From assembly GCA_947462335.1 (NCBI GenBank), contig OX381705.1:3958703-4022702 (forward strand): DNA of 64,000 nucleotides, written 5' to 3'. Made by a program: the position numbers and the translations under genes. The first letter of the stretch is position 1, and every line of letters starts with the position of its first letter. Positions 48,403 through 61,796 of this stretch are shown here, in pieces. Under the pieces are notes generated by a model. It worked only from the letters and a program-made list of their open reading frames with translations. It ran no database searches and was not told the DNA's origin. Source of the stretch: Harmothoe impar (lineage: Eukaryota; Annelida; Polychaeta; Phyllodocida; Polynoidae).

Positions 48403-50107
48403 TTTCAAGATTGACTAAATTTTTGGCATTCACTATGTGTTTTTGAGTGACTTTGCATTCGGGAGTGACTATGTCCATGGCATTGACCTTACAACGAGCA
48501 TTGACCAAATGGCTGAGATTGAAAAGGAATTTTTCATCAACTTCACATTTGGGACTAACTTCTTCTTTGAAATCAACCCTTTTTTCAAGATTGACTAAAT
48601 TTTTGTCATTGACTTTGTGTTTTTGAGTGACTTTGCATTAGGGAGTGACTATGTCCATGGCATTGACCTAACAACGAGCATTGACCAAATGGCTGAGATT
48701 AAAAAGGAATTTTGGATCAACCTCACATTCGGGACTAACTTCTTCTTTGAAATCAACCCTATTTTCAAGATTGACTAAATTTTTGGGATTGACTATGTGT
48801 TTTTGAGTGACTTTCCATTCGGGAGTGACTATGTCCATGGCATTGACCTAACAACAAGCATTGACCAAATGGCTGAGATTGAAAAGGAATTTTTCATCAA
48901 TTTCACATTTGGGACTAACTTCTTCTTTGAAATCCACCCTATTTTCAAGATTGACTAAATTTTTGGGATTGACTATGTGTTTTTGAGTGACTTTGCATTC
49001 GGGAGTGACTATGTCCATGGCATTGACCTTACAACGAGCATTGTCCAAATGGCTGAGATTGAAAAGGAATTTTGGATTAACCTCACATTTGGGACTAACT
49101 TCTTCTTTGAAATCAACCCTTTTTTTTAGATTGACTAAAGTTTTGGAATTGACTATGTGTTTTTGAGTGACTTTGCATTCGGGAGTGACTATGTCCATGG
49201 CATTGACCTCACAAGGCGTATTGACCAAATGGCTGAGATTGAAAAGGAATTTTGGATTAACCTCACATTTGGGACTAACTTCTTCTTTGAAATCAACCCT
49301 TTTTTCAAGATTGACTAAATTTTGGGAATTGACTTTGTTTTTTTGAGTGACTTTGCATTCGGGAGTGACTATGTCCATGGCATTGACCTTACAACGAGCA
49401 TTGACCAAATGGCTGAGATTGTAAAGGAATTTTTCATCAACTTTACATTTGGGACTAACTTCTTCTTTGAAATCAACCCTATTTTCAAGATTGACTAAAC
49501 TTTTGGGATTGACTATGTGTTTTTGAGTGACTTTGCATTCGGGAGTGACTATGTCCATGGCATTGACCTTACAACGAGCATTGACCAAATGGCTGAGATT
49601 GAAAAGGAATTTTGGATCAACCTCACATTTGGGACTAACTTCTTCTTTGAAATCAACCCTTTTTTCAAGATTGACTAAATTTTTGGAATTGACTATGTGT
49701 TTTTGATTGACTTTGCATTCGGGAGTGACTATGTCCATGGCACTGACCTAACAACAAGCATTGACCAAATGGCTGAGATTAAAAAGGAATTTTGGATCAA
49801 CCTCACATTCGGGACTAACTTCTTCTTTGAAATCAACCCTTTTTTCAAGATTGACTAAATTTTTGGGATCGACTATGTGTTTTTGAGTGACTTTGCATTC
49901 GGGAGTGACTATGTCCATGGCATTGACCTTACAACGAGCATTGACCAAATGGCTGAGATTGAAAAGGAATTTTGGAACAACCTCACATTTTTGACTAACT
50001 TCTTCTTTGAAATCAACCCTATTTTCAAGATTGACTAAATTTTTGGGATTGACTATGTGTTTTTGAGTGACTTTCCATTCGGGAGTGACTATGTCCATGG
50101 CATTGAC

Positions 50108-53100
50108 CTAACAACAAGCATTGACCAAATGGCTGAGATTGAAAAGGAATTTTTCATCAACTTCACATTTGGGACTAACTTCTTCATTGAAATCCATCCT
50201 ATTTTCAAGATTGACTAAATTTTTGGGATTGACTATGTGTTTTTGAGTGACTTTGCATTCGGGAGTGACTATGTCCATGGCATTGACCTTACAACGAGCA
50301 TTGTCCAAATGGCTGAGATTAAAAAGGAATTTTGGATTAACCTCACATTTGGGACTAACTTCTTCTTTGAAATCAACCCTTTTTTCAAGATTGACTAAAT
50401 TTTTGGAATTGACTATGTACTTTTGAGTGACTTTGCATTCGGGAGTGACTATGTCCATGGCATTGACCTCACAAGGCGTATTGACCAAATGGCTGAGATT
50501 GAAAAGGAATTTTGGATTAACCTCACATTTGGGACTAACTTCTTCTTTGAAATCAACCCTTTTTTCAAGATTGACTAAATTTTGGGAATTGACTTTGTTT
50601 TTTTGAGTGACTTTGCATTCGGCAGTGACTATGTCCATGGCATTGACCTTACAACAAGCATTGACCAAATGGCTGAGATTGAAAAGGAATTTTTCATCCA
50701 CTTCACATTTGGGACTAACTTCTTCTTTGAAATCAACCCTATTTTCAAGATTGACTAAACTTTTGGGTTTGACTATGTGTTTTTGAGTGACTTTGCATTC
50801 GGGAGTGACTATGTCCATGGCATTGACCTTACAACGAGCATTGACCAAATGGCTGAGATTGAAAAGGAATTTTGGATCAACCTCACATTTGGGACTAACT
50901 TCTTCTTTGAAATCAACCCTTTTTTCAAGATTGACTAAATTTTTGTCATTGACTTTGTGTTTTTGAGTGACTTTGCATTCGGGAGTGACTATGTCCATGG
51001 CATTGACCTAACAACGAGCATTGACCAAATGGCTGAGATTAAAAAGGAATTTTGGATCAACCTCACATTTGGGACTAACTTCTTCTTTGAAATCAACCCC
51101 ATTTTCAAGATTGACTAAATTTTTGGGATTGACTATGTGTTTTTGAGTGACTTTCCATTCGGGAGTGACTATGTCCATGGCATTGACCTAACAACAAGCA
51201 TTGACCAAATGGCTGAGATTGAAAAGGAATTTTTCATCAACTTCACATTCGGGACTAACTTCTTCTTTGAAATCAACCCTATTTTCAAGATTGACTAAAT
51301 TTTTGGGATTGACTATGTGTTTTTGAGTGACTTTGCATTCGGGAGTGACTATGTCCATGGCATTGACCTTACAACAAGCATTGACCAAATGGCTGAGATT
51401 GAAAAGGAATTTTGGATCAACCTCACATTTGGGACTAACTTCTTCTTTGAAATCAACCCTATTTTCAAGATTGACTAAATTTTTGTCATTGACTATGTGT
51501 TTTTGAGTGACTTTCCATTCGGGAGTGACTATGTCCATGGCATTGACCTAACAACAAGCATTGACCAAATGGCTGAGATTGAAAAGGAATTTTTCATCAA
51601 CTTCACATTGGGGACTAACTTCTTCTTTGAAATCCACCCTTTTTTCAAGATTGACTAAATTTTTGGGATTGACTATGTGTTTTTGAGTGACTTTGCATTC
51701 GGGAGTGACTATGTCCATGGCATTGACCTTACAACGAGCATTGACCAAATGGCTGAGATTGAAAAGGAATTTTTCATCAACTTTACATTTGGGACTAACT
51801 TCTTCTTTGAAATCAACCCTATTTTCAAGATTGACTAAACTTTTGGGTTTGACTATGTGTTTTTGAGTGACTTTGCATTCGGGAGTGACTATGTCCATGG
51901 CATTGACCTTACAACGAGCATTGACCAAATGGCTGAGATTGAAAAGGAATTTTGGATCAACCTCACATTTGGGACTAACTTCTTCTTTGAAATCAACCCT
52001 TTTTTTTAGATTGACTAAATTTTTGTCATTGACTTTGTGTTTTTGAGTGACTTTGCATTCGGGAGTGACTATGTCCATGGCATTGACCTAACAACGAGCA
52101 TTGACCAAATGGCTGAGATTAAAAAGGAATTTTGGATCAACCTCACATTCGGGACTAACTTCTTCTTTGAAATCAACCCTATTTTCAAGATTGACTAAAT
52201 TTTTGGGATTGACTATGTGTTTTTGAGTGACTTTCCATTCGAGAGTGACTATGTCCATGGCATTGACCTAACAACAAGCATTGACCAAATGGCTGAGATT
52301 GAAAAGGAATTTTTCATCAACTTCACATTTGGGACTAACTTCTTCTTAGAAATCCACCCTATTTTCAAGATTGACTAAATTTTTGGGATTGACTATGTGT
52401 TTTTGAGTGACTTTGCATTCGGGAGTGACTATGTCCACGGCATTGACCTCACAAGGCGTATTGACCAAATGGCTGAAATTGAAAAGGAATTTTGGATTAA
52501 CCTCACATTTGGGACTAACTTCTTCTTTGAAATCAACCCTTTTTTCAAGATTGACTAAATTTTTGGAATTGACTATGTGTCTTTGATTGAATTTGCATTC
52601 GGGAGTGACTATGTCCATGGCATTGACCTAACAACGAGCATTGACCAAATGGCTGAGATTAAAAACGAATTTTGGATCAACCTCTCATTCGGGACTAACT
52701 TCTTCTTTGAAATCAACCCTATTTTCAAGATTGACTAAATTTTTGGGATTGACTATGTGTTTTTGAGTGACTTTGCATTCGGGAGTGACTATGTCCATGG
52801 CATTGACCTTACAACAAGAATTGACCAAATGGCTGAGATTGAAAAGGAATTTTGGATTAACCTCACATTTGGGACTAACTTCTTCTTTGAAATCAACCCT
52901 TTTTTCAAGATTGACTAAATTTTGGGAATTGACTTTGTTTTTTTGAGTGACTTTGCATTCGGGAGTGACTATGTCCATGGCATTGACCTTACAACGAGCA
53001 TTGACCAAATGGCTGAGATTGAAAAGGAATTTTTCATCAACTTCACATTTGGGACTAACTTGTTCTTTGAAATCAACCCTTTTTTCAAGATTGACTAAAT

Positions 53101-56100
53101 TTTTGTCATTGACTATGTGTTTTTGAGTGACTTTGCATTCGGGAGTGACTATGTCCATGGCATTGACCTAACAACAAGCATTGACCAAATGGCTGAGATT
53201 AAAAAGGAATTTTGGATCAACCTCACAATCGGGACTAACTTCTTCTTTGAAATCAACCCTATTTTCAAGATTGACTAAATTTTTGGGATTGACTATGTGT
53301 TTTTGAGTGACTTTGCATTCGGGAGTGACTATGTCCATGGCATTGACCTTACAACGAGCATTGACCAAATGGCTGAGATTGAAAAGGAATTTTGGATCAA
53401 CCTCACATTTGGGACTAACTTCTTCTTTGAAATCAACCCTTTTTTCAAGATTGACTAAATTTTTGGGATTGACTATGTGTTTTTGAGTGACTTTCCATTC
53501 GGGAGTGACTATGTCCATGGCATTGACCTAACAACAAGCATTGACCAAATGGCTGAGATTGAAAAGGAATTTTGGATCAACCTCACATTTGGGACTAACT
53601 TCTTCTTTGAAATCCACCCTATTTTCAAGATTGACTAAATTTTTGGGATTGACTATGTGTTTTTGAGTGACTTTGCATTCGGGAGTGACTATGTCCATGG
53701 CATTGACCTTACAACGAGCATTGTCCAAATGGCTGAGATTGAAAAGGAATTTTGGATTAACCTCACATTTGGGACTAACTTCTTCTTTGAAATCAACCCT
53801 TTTTTCAAGATTGACTAAATTTTTGGAATTGATTATGTACTTTTGAGTGATTTTGCATTCGGGAGTGACTATGTCAATGGCATTGACCTCACAAGGCGTA
53901 TTGACCAAATGGCTGAGATTGAAAAGGAATTTTGGATTAACCTCACATTTGGGACTAACTTCTTCTTTGAAATCAACCCTTTTTTCAAGATTGACTAAAT
54001 TTTGGGAATTGACTTTGTTTTTTTGAGTGACTTTGCATTCGGCAGTGACTATGTCCATGGCATTGACCTTACAACAAGCATTGACCAAATGGCTGAGATT
54101 GAAAAGGAATTTTTCATCCACTTCACATTTGGGACTAACTTCTTCTTTGAAATCAACCCTATTTTCAAGATTGACTAAACTTTTGGGTTTGACTATGTGT
54201 TTTTGAGTGACTTTGCATTCGGGAGTGACTATGTCCATGGCATTGACCTTACAACGAGCATTGACCAAATGGCTGAGATTGAAAAGGAATTTTGGATCAA
54301 CCTCACATTTGGGACTAACTTCTTCTTTGAAATCAACCCTTTTTTCAAGATTGACTAAATTTTTGTCATTGACTTTGTGTTTTTGAGTGACTTTGCATTC
54401 GGGAGTGACTATGTCCATGGCATTGACCTAACAACGAGCATTGACCAAATGGCTGAGATTAAAAAGGAATTTTGGATCAACCTCACATTCGGGACTAACT
54501 TCTTCTTTGAAATCAACCCTATTTTCAAGATTGACTAAATTTTTGGGATTGACTATGTGTTTTTGAGTGACTTTCCATTCGGGAGTGACTATGTCCATGG
54601 CATTGACCTAACAACAAGCATTGACCAAATGGCTGAGATTGAAAAGGAATTTTTCATCAACTTCACATTCGGGACTAACTTCTTCTTTGAAATCAACCCT
54701 ATTTTCAAGATTGACTAAATTTTTGGGATTGACTATGTGTTTTTGAGTGACTTTGCATTCGGGAGTGACTATGTCCATGGCATTGACCTTACAACAAGCA
54801 TTGACCAAATGGCTGAGATTGAAAAGGAATTTTGGATCAACCTCACATTTGGGACTAACTTCTTCTTTGAAATCAACCCTATTTTCAAGATTGACTAAAT
54901 TTTTGTCATTGACTATGTGTTTTTGAGTGACTTTCCATTCGGGAGTGACTATGTCCATGGCATTGACCTTACAACAAGCATTGACCAAATGGCTGAGATT
55001 GAAAAGGAATTTTTCATCAACTTCACATTGGGGACTAACTTCTTCTTTGAAATCCACCCTATTTTCAAGATTGACTAAATTTTTGGGATTGACTATGTGT
55101 TTTTGAGTGACTTTGCATTCGGGAGTGACTATGTCCATGGCATTGACCTTACAACGAGCATTGTCCAAATGGCTGAGATTGAAAAGGAATTTTGGATTAA
55201 CCTCACATTTGGGACTAACTTCTTCTTTGAAATCAACCCTTTTTTCAAGATTGACTAAATTTTTGGAATTGACTATGTACTTTTGAGTGACTTTGCATTC
55301 AGGAGTGACTATGTCTATGGCATTGACCTCACAAGGCGTATTGACCAAATGGCTGAGATTGAAAAGGAATTTTGGATTAACCTCACATTTGGGACTAACT
55401 TCTTCTTTGAAATCAACCCTTTTTTCAAGATTGACTAAATTTTGGGAATTGACTTTGTTTTTTTGAGTGACTTTGCATTCAGCAGTGACTATGTCCATGG
55501 CATTGACCTTACAACGAGCATTGACCAAATGGCTGAGATTGAAAAGGAATTTTTCATCAACTTTACATTTGGGACTAACTTCTTCTTTGAAATCAACCCT
55601 ATTTTCAAGATTGACTAAACTTTTGGGTTTGACTATGTGTTTTTGAGTGACTTTGCATTCGGGAGTGACTATGTCCATGGCATTGACCTTACAACGAGCA
55701 TTGACCAAATGGCTGAGATTGAAAAGGAATTTTGGATCAACCTCACATTTGGGACTAACTTCTTCTTTGAAATCAACCCTTTTTTCAAGATTGACTAAAT
55801 TTTTGTCATTGACTTTGTGTTTTTGAGTGACTTTGCATTCGGGAGTGACTATGTCCATGGCATTGACCTAACAACGAGCATTGACCAAATGGCTGAGATT
55901 AAAAAGGAATTTTGGATCAACCTCACATTCGGGACTAACTTCTTCTTTGAAATCAACCCTATTTTCAAGATTGACTAAATTTTTGGGATTGACTATGTGT
56001 TTTTGAGTGACTTTCCATTCGGGAGTGACTATGTCCATGGCATTGACCTAACAACAAGCATTGACCAAATGGCTGAGATTGAAAAGGAATTTTTCATCAA

Positions 56101-56398
56101 CTTCACATTTGGGACTAACTTCTTCTTAGAAATCCACCCTATTTTCAAGATTGACTAAATTTTTGGGATTGACTATGTGTTTTTGAGTGACTTTGCATTC
56201 GGGAGTGACTATGTCCACGGCATTGACCTCACAAGGCGTATTGACCAAATGGCTGAGATTGAAAAGGAATTTTGGATTAACCTCACATTTGGGACTAACT
56301 TCTTCTTTGAAATCAACCCTTTTTTCAAGATTGACTAAATTTTTGGAATTGACTATGTGTTTTTGATTGAATTTGCATTCGGGAGTGACTATGTCCAT
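50108..56398. repeat. Higher-order repeats in family B: 19- and 21-monomer offsets
   Basis: Distinctive monomer strings at 50108-52078 recur at +3420 bp (19 x 180), for example the monomers with CATTCGGCAGTGAC and TTTTGGGTTTGAC. The CTTCTTAGAAATCC / GTCCACGG pair at about 52346-52440 recurs at +3780 bp (21 x 180) at about 56126-56220. Confidence 0.75.
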
Positions 56399-59300
56399 GG
56401 CATTGACCTAACAACGAGCATTGACCAAATGGCTGAGATTAAAAACGAATTTTGGATCAACCTCTCATTCGGGACTAACTTCTTCTTTGAAATCAACCCT
56501 ATTTTCAAGATTGACTAAATTTTTGGGATTGACTATGTGTTTTTGAGTGACTTTGCATTCGGGAGTGACTATGTCCATGGCATTGACCTTACAACGACAT
56601 TGTCCAAATGGCTGAGATTGAAAAGGAATTTTGGATTAACCTCACATTTGGGACTAACTTCTTCTTTGAAATCAACCCTTTTTTCAAGATTGACTAAATT
56701 TTGGGAATTGACTTTGTTTTTTTGAGTGACTTTGCATTCGGGAGTGACTATGTCCATGGCATTGACCTTACAACGAGTATTGACCAAATGGCTGAGATTG
56801 AAAAGGAATTTTTCATCAACTTCACATTTGGGACTAACTTGTTCTTTGAAATCAACCCTTTTTTCAAGATTGACTAAATTTTTGGGATTGACTATGTGTT
56901 TTTGAGTGACTTTGCATTCGGGAGTGACTATGTCCATGGCATTGACCTAACAACAAGCATTGACCAAATGGCTGAGATTAAAAAGGAATTTTGGATCAAC
57001 CTCACAATCGGGACTAACTGCTTCTTTGAAATCAACCCTATTTTCAAGATTGACTAAATTTTTGGGATTGACTATGTGTTTTTGAGTGACTTTGCATTCG
57101 GGAGTGACTATGTCCATGGCATTGACCTTACAACGAGCATTGACCAAATGGCTGAGATTGAAAAGGAATTTTGGATCAACCTCACATTTGGGACTAACTT
57201 CTTCTTTGAAATCAACCCTTTTTTCAAGATTGACTAAATTTTTGGGATTGACTATGTGTTTTTGAGTGACTTTCCATTCGGGAGTGACTATGTCCATGGC
57301 ATTGACCTAACAACAAGCATTGACCAAATGGCTGAGATTGAAAAGGAATTTTGGATCAACCTCACATTTGGGACTAACTTCTTCTTTGAAATCCACCCTA
57401 TTTTCAAGATTGACTAAATTTTTGGGATTGACTATGTGTTTTTGAGTGACTTTGCATTCGGGAGTGACTATGTCCATGGCATTGACCTTACAACGAGCAT
57501 TGTCCAAATGGCTGAGATTGAAAAGATATTTTGGATTAACCTCACATTTGGGACTAACTTCTTCTTTGAAATCAACCCTTTTTTTTAGATTGACTAAAGT
57601 TTTGGAATTGACTATGTGTTTTTGAGTGACTTTGCATTCGGCAGTGACTATGTCCATGGCATTGAGCTCACAAGGCGTATTGACCAAATGGCTGAGATTG
57701 AAAAGGAATTTTGGATTAACCTCACATTTGGGACTAACTTCTTCTTTGAAATCAACCCTTTTTTCAAGATTGACTAAATTTTGGGAATTGACTTTGTTTT
57801 TTTGAGTGACTTTGCATTCAGGAGTGACTATGTCCATGGCATTGACCTTACAACGAGCATTGACCAAATGGCTGAGATTGTAAAGGAATTTTTCATCAAC
57901 TTTACATTTGGGACTAACTTCTTCTTTGAAATCAACCCTTTTTTCAAGATTGACTAAACTTTTGGGATTGACTATGTGTTTTTGAGTGACTTTGCATTCG
58001 GGAGTGACTATGTCCATGGCATTGACCTTACAACGAGCATTGACCAAATGGCTGAGATTGAAAAGGAATTTTGGATCAACCTCACATTTGGGACTAACTT
58101 CTTCTTTGAAATCAACCCTATTTTCAAGATTGACTAAATTTTTGGGATTGACTATGTGTTTTTGAGTGACTTTGCATTCGGGAGTGACTATGTCCATGGC
58201 ATTGACCTTACAACGAGCATTGACCAAATGGCTGAGATTGAAAAGGAATTTTGGATCAACCTCACATTTGGGACTAACTTCTTCTTTGAAATCAACCCTT
58301 TTTTCAAGATTGACTAAATTTTTGGGATTGACTATGTGTTTTTGAGTGACTTTCCATCCGGGAGTGACTATGTCCATGGCATTGACCTAACAACAAGCAT
58401 TGACCAAATGGCTGAGATTGAAAAGGAATTTTGGATCAACCTCACATTCGGGACTAACTTCTTCTTTGAAATCAACCCTATTTTCAAGATTGACTAAATT
58501 TTTGGGATTGACTATGTGTTTTTGAGTGACTTTCCATTCGGGAGTGACTATGTCCATGGCATTGACCTAACAACAAGCATTGACCAAATGGCTGAGATTG
58601 AAAAGGAATTTTTCATCAACTTCACATTTGGGACTAACTTCTTCTTAGAAATCCACCCTATTTTCAAGATTGACTAAATTTTTGGGATTGACTATGTGTT
58701 TTTGAGTGACTTTGCATTCGGGAGTGACTATGTCCACGGCATTGACCTCACAAGGCGTATTGACCAAATGGCTGAGATTGAAAAGGAATTTTGGATTAAC
58801 CTCACATTTGGGACTAACTTCTTCTTTGAAATCAACCCTTTTTTCAAGATTGACTAAATTTTTGGAATTGACTATGTGTTTTTGATTGAATTTGCATTCG
58901 GGAGTGACTATGTCCATGGCATTGACCTAACAACGAGCATTGACCAAATGGCTGAGATTAAAAACGAATTTTGGATCAACCTCTCATTCGGGACTAACTT
59001 CTTCTTTGAAATCAACCCTATTTTCAAGATTGACTAAATTTTTGGGATTGACTATGTGTTTTTGAGTGACTTTGCATTCGGGAGTGACTATGTCCATGGC
59101 ATTGACCTTACAACGACATTGTCCAAATGGCTGAGATTGAAAAGGAATTTTGGATTAACCTCACATTTGGGACTAACTTCTTCTTTGAAATCAACCCTTT
59201 TTTCAAGATTGACTAAATTTTGGGAATTGACTTTGTTTTTTTGAGTGACTTTGCATTCGGGAGTGACTATGTCCATGGCATTGACCTTACAACGAGTATT

Positions 59301-61796
59301 GACCAAATGGCTGAGATTGAAAAGGAATTTTTCATCAACTTCACATTTGGGACTAACTTGTTCTTTGAAATCAACCCTTTTTTCAAGATTGACTAAATTT
59401 TTGGGATTGACTATGTGTTTTTGAGTGACTTTGCATTCGGGAGTGACTATGTCCATGGCATTGACCTAACAACAAGCATTGACCAAATGGCTGAGATTAA
59501 AAAGGAATTTTGGATCAACCTCACAATCGGGACTAACTGCTTCTTTGAAATCAACCCTATTTTCAAGATTGACTAAATTTTTGGGATTGACTATGTGTTT
59601 TTGAGTGACTTTGCATTCGGGAGTGACTATGTCCATGGCATTGACCTTACAACGAGCATTGACCAAATGGCTGAGATTGAAAAGGAATTTTGGATCAACC
59701 TCACATTTGGGACTAACTTCTTCTTTGAAATCAACCCTTTTTTCAAGATTGACTAAATTTTTGGGATTGACTATGTGTTTTTGAGTGACTTTCCATTCGG
59801 GAGTGACTATGTCCATGGCATTGACCTAACAACAAGCATTGACCAAATGGCTGAGATTGAAAAGGAATTTTGGATCAACCTCACATTTGGGACTAACTTC
59901 TTCTTTGAAATCCACCCTATTTTCAAGATTGACTAAATTTTTGGGATTGACTATGTGTTTTTGAGTGACTTTGCATTCGGGAGTGACTATGTCCATGGCA
60001 TTGACCTTACAACGAGCATTGTCCAAATGGCTGAGATTGAAAAGATATTTTGGATTAACCTCACATTTGGGACTAACTTCTTCTTTGAAATCAACCCTTT
60101 TTTTTAGATTGACTAAAGTTTTGGAATTGACTATGTGTTTTTGAGTGACTTTGCATTCGGCAGTGACTATGTCCATGGCATTGAGCTCACAAGGCGTATT
60201 GACCAAATGGCTGAGATTGAAAAGGAATTTTGGATTAACCTCACATTTGGGACTAACTTCTTCTTTGAAATCAACCCTTTTTTCAAGATTGACTAAATTT
60301 TGGGAATTGACTTTGTTTTTTTGAGTGACTTTGCATTCAGGAGTGACTATGTCCATGGCATTGACCTTACAACGAGCATTGACCAAATGGCTGAGATTGT
60401 AAAGGAATTTTTCATCAACTTTACATTTGGGACTAACTTCTTCTTTGAAATCAACCCTTTTTTCAAGATTGACTAAACTTTTGGGATTGACTATGTGTTT
60501 TTGAGTGACTTTGCATTCGGGAGTGACTATGTCCATGGCATTGACCTTACAACGAGCATTGACCAAATGGCTGAGATTGAAAAGGAATTTTGGATCAACC
60601 TCACATTTGGGACTAACTTCTTCTTTGAAATCAACCCTATTTTCAAGATTGACTAAATTTTTGGGATTGACTATGTGTTTTTGAGTGACTTTGCATTCGG
60701 GAGTGACTATGTCCATGGCATTGACCTTACAACGAGCATTGACCAAATGGCTGAGATTGAAAAGGAATTTTGGATCAACCTCACATTTGGGACTAACTTC
60801 TTCTTTGAAATCAACCCTTTTTTCAAGATTGACTAAATTTTTGGGATTGACTATGTGTTTTTGAGTGACTTTCCATCCGGGAGTGACTATGTCCATGGCA
60901 TTGACCTAACAACAAGCATTGACCAAATGGCTGAGATTGAAAAGGAATTTTGGATCAACCTCACATTTGGGACTAACTTCTTCTTTGAAATCCACCCTAT
61001 TTTCAAGATTGACTAAATTTTTGGGATTGACTATGTGTTTTTGAGTGACTTTGCATTCGGGAGTGACTATGTCCATGGCATTGACCTTACAACGAGCATT
61101 GTCCAAATGGCTGAGATTGAAAAGATATTTTGGATTAACCTCACATTTGGGACTAACTTCTTCTTTGAAATCAACCCTTTTTTTTAGATTGACTAAAGTT
61201 TTGGAATTGACTATGTGTTTTTGAGTGACTTTGCATTCGGCAGTGACTATGTCCATGGCATTGAGCTCACAAGGCGTATTGACCAAATGGCTGAGATTGA
61301 AAAGGAATTTTGGATTAACCTCACATTTGGGACTAACTTCTTCTTTGAAATCAACCCTTTTTTCAAGATTGACTAAATTTTGGGAATTGACTTTGTTTTT
61401 TTGAGTGACTTTGCATTCAGGAGTGACTATGTCCATGGCATTGACCTTACAACGAGCATTGACCAAATGGCTGAGATTGTAAAGGAATTTTTCATCAACT
61501 TTACATTTGGGACTAACTTCTTCTTTGAAATCAACCCTTTTTTCAAGATTGACTAAACTTTTGGGATTGACTATGTGTTTTTGAGTGACTTTGCATTCGG
61601 GAGTGACTATGTCCATGGCATTGACCTTACAACGAGCATTGACCAAATGGCTGAGATTGAAAAGGAATTTTGGATCAACCTCACATTTGGGACTAACTTC
61701 TTCTTTGAAATCAACCATTTTTTCAAGATTGACTAAATTTTTGGAATTGACTATGTGTTTTTGATTGACTTTGCATTCGGGAGTGACTATGTCCAT
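56126..61796. repeat. Higher-order repeat in family B: 14-monomer (2519 bp) duplication plus 6-monomer extension
   Basis: The block from about 56126 is repeated at +2519 bp (58645 onward), including the monomer with the single-base deletion ACAACGACATTG (56594 and 59113) and the AAAGATATTTTGG variant (57522 and 60041). That variant then occurs again 1080 bp later (61121), a further six-monomer duplication. The copies look identical to me over most of their length. Confidence 0.8.
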
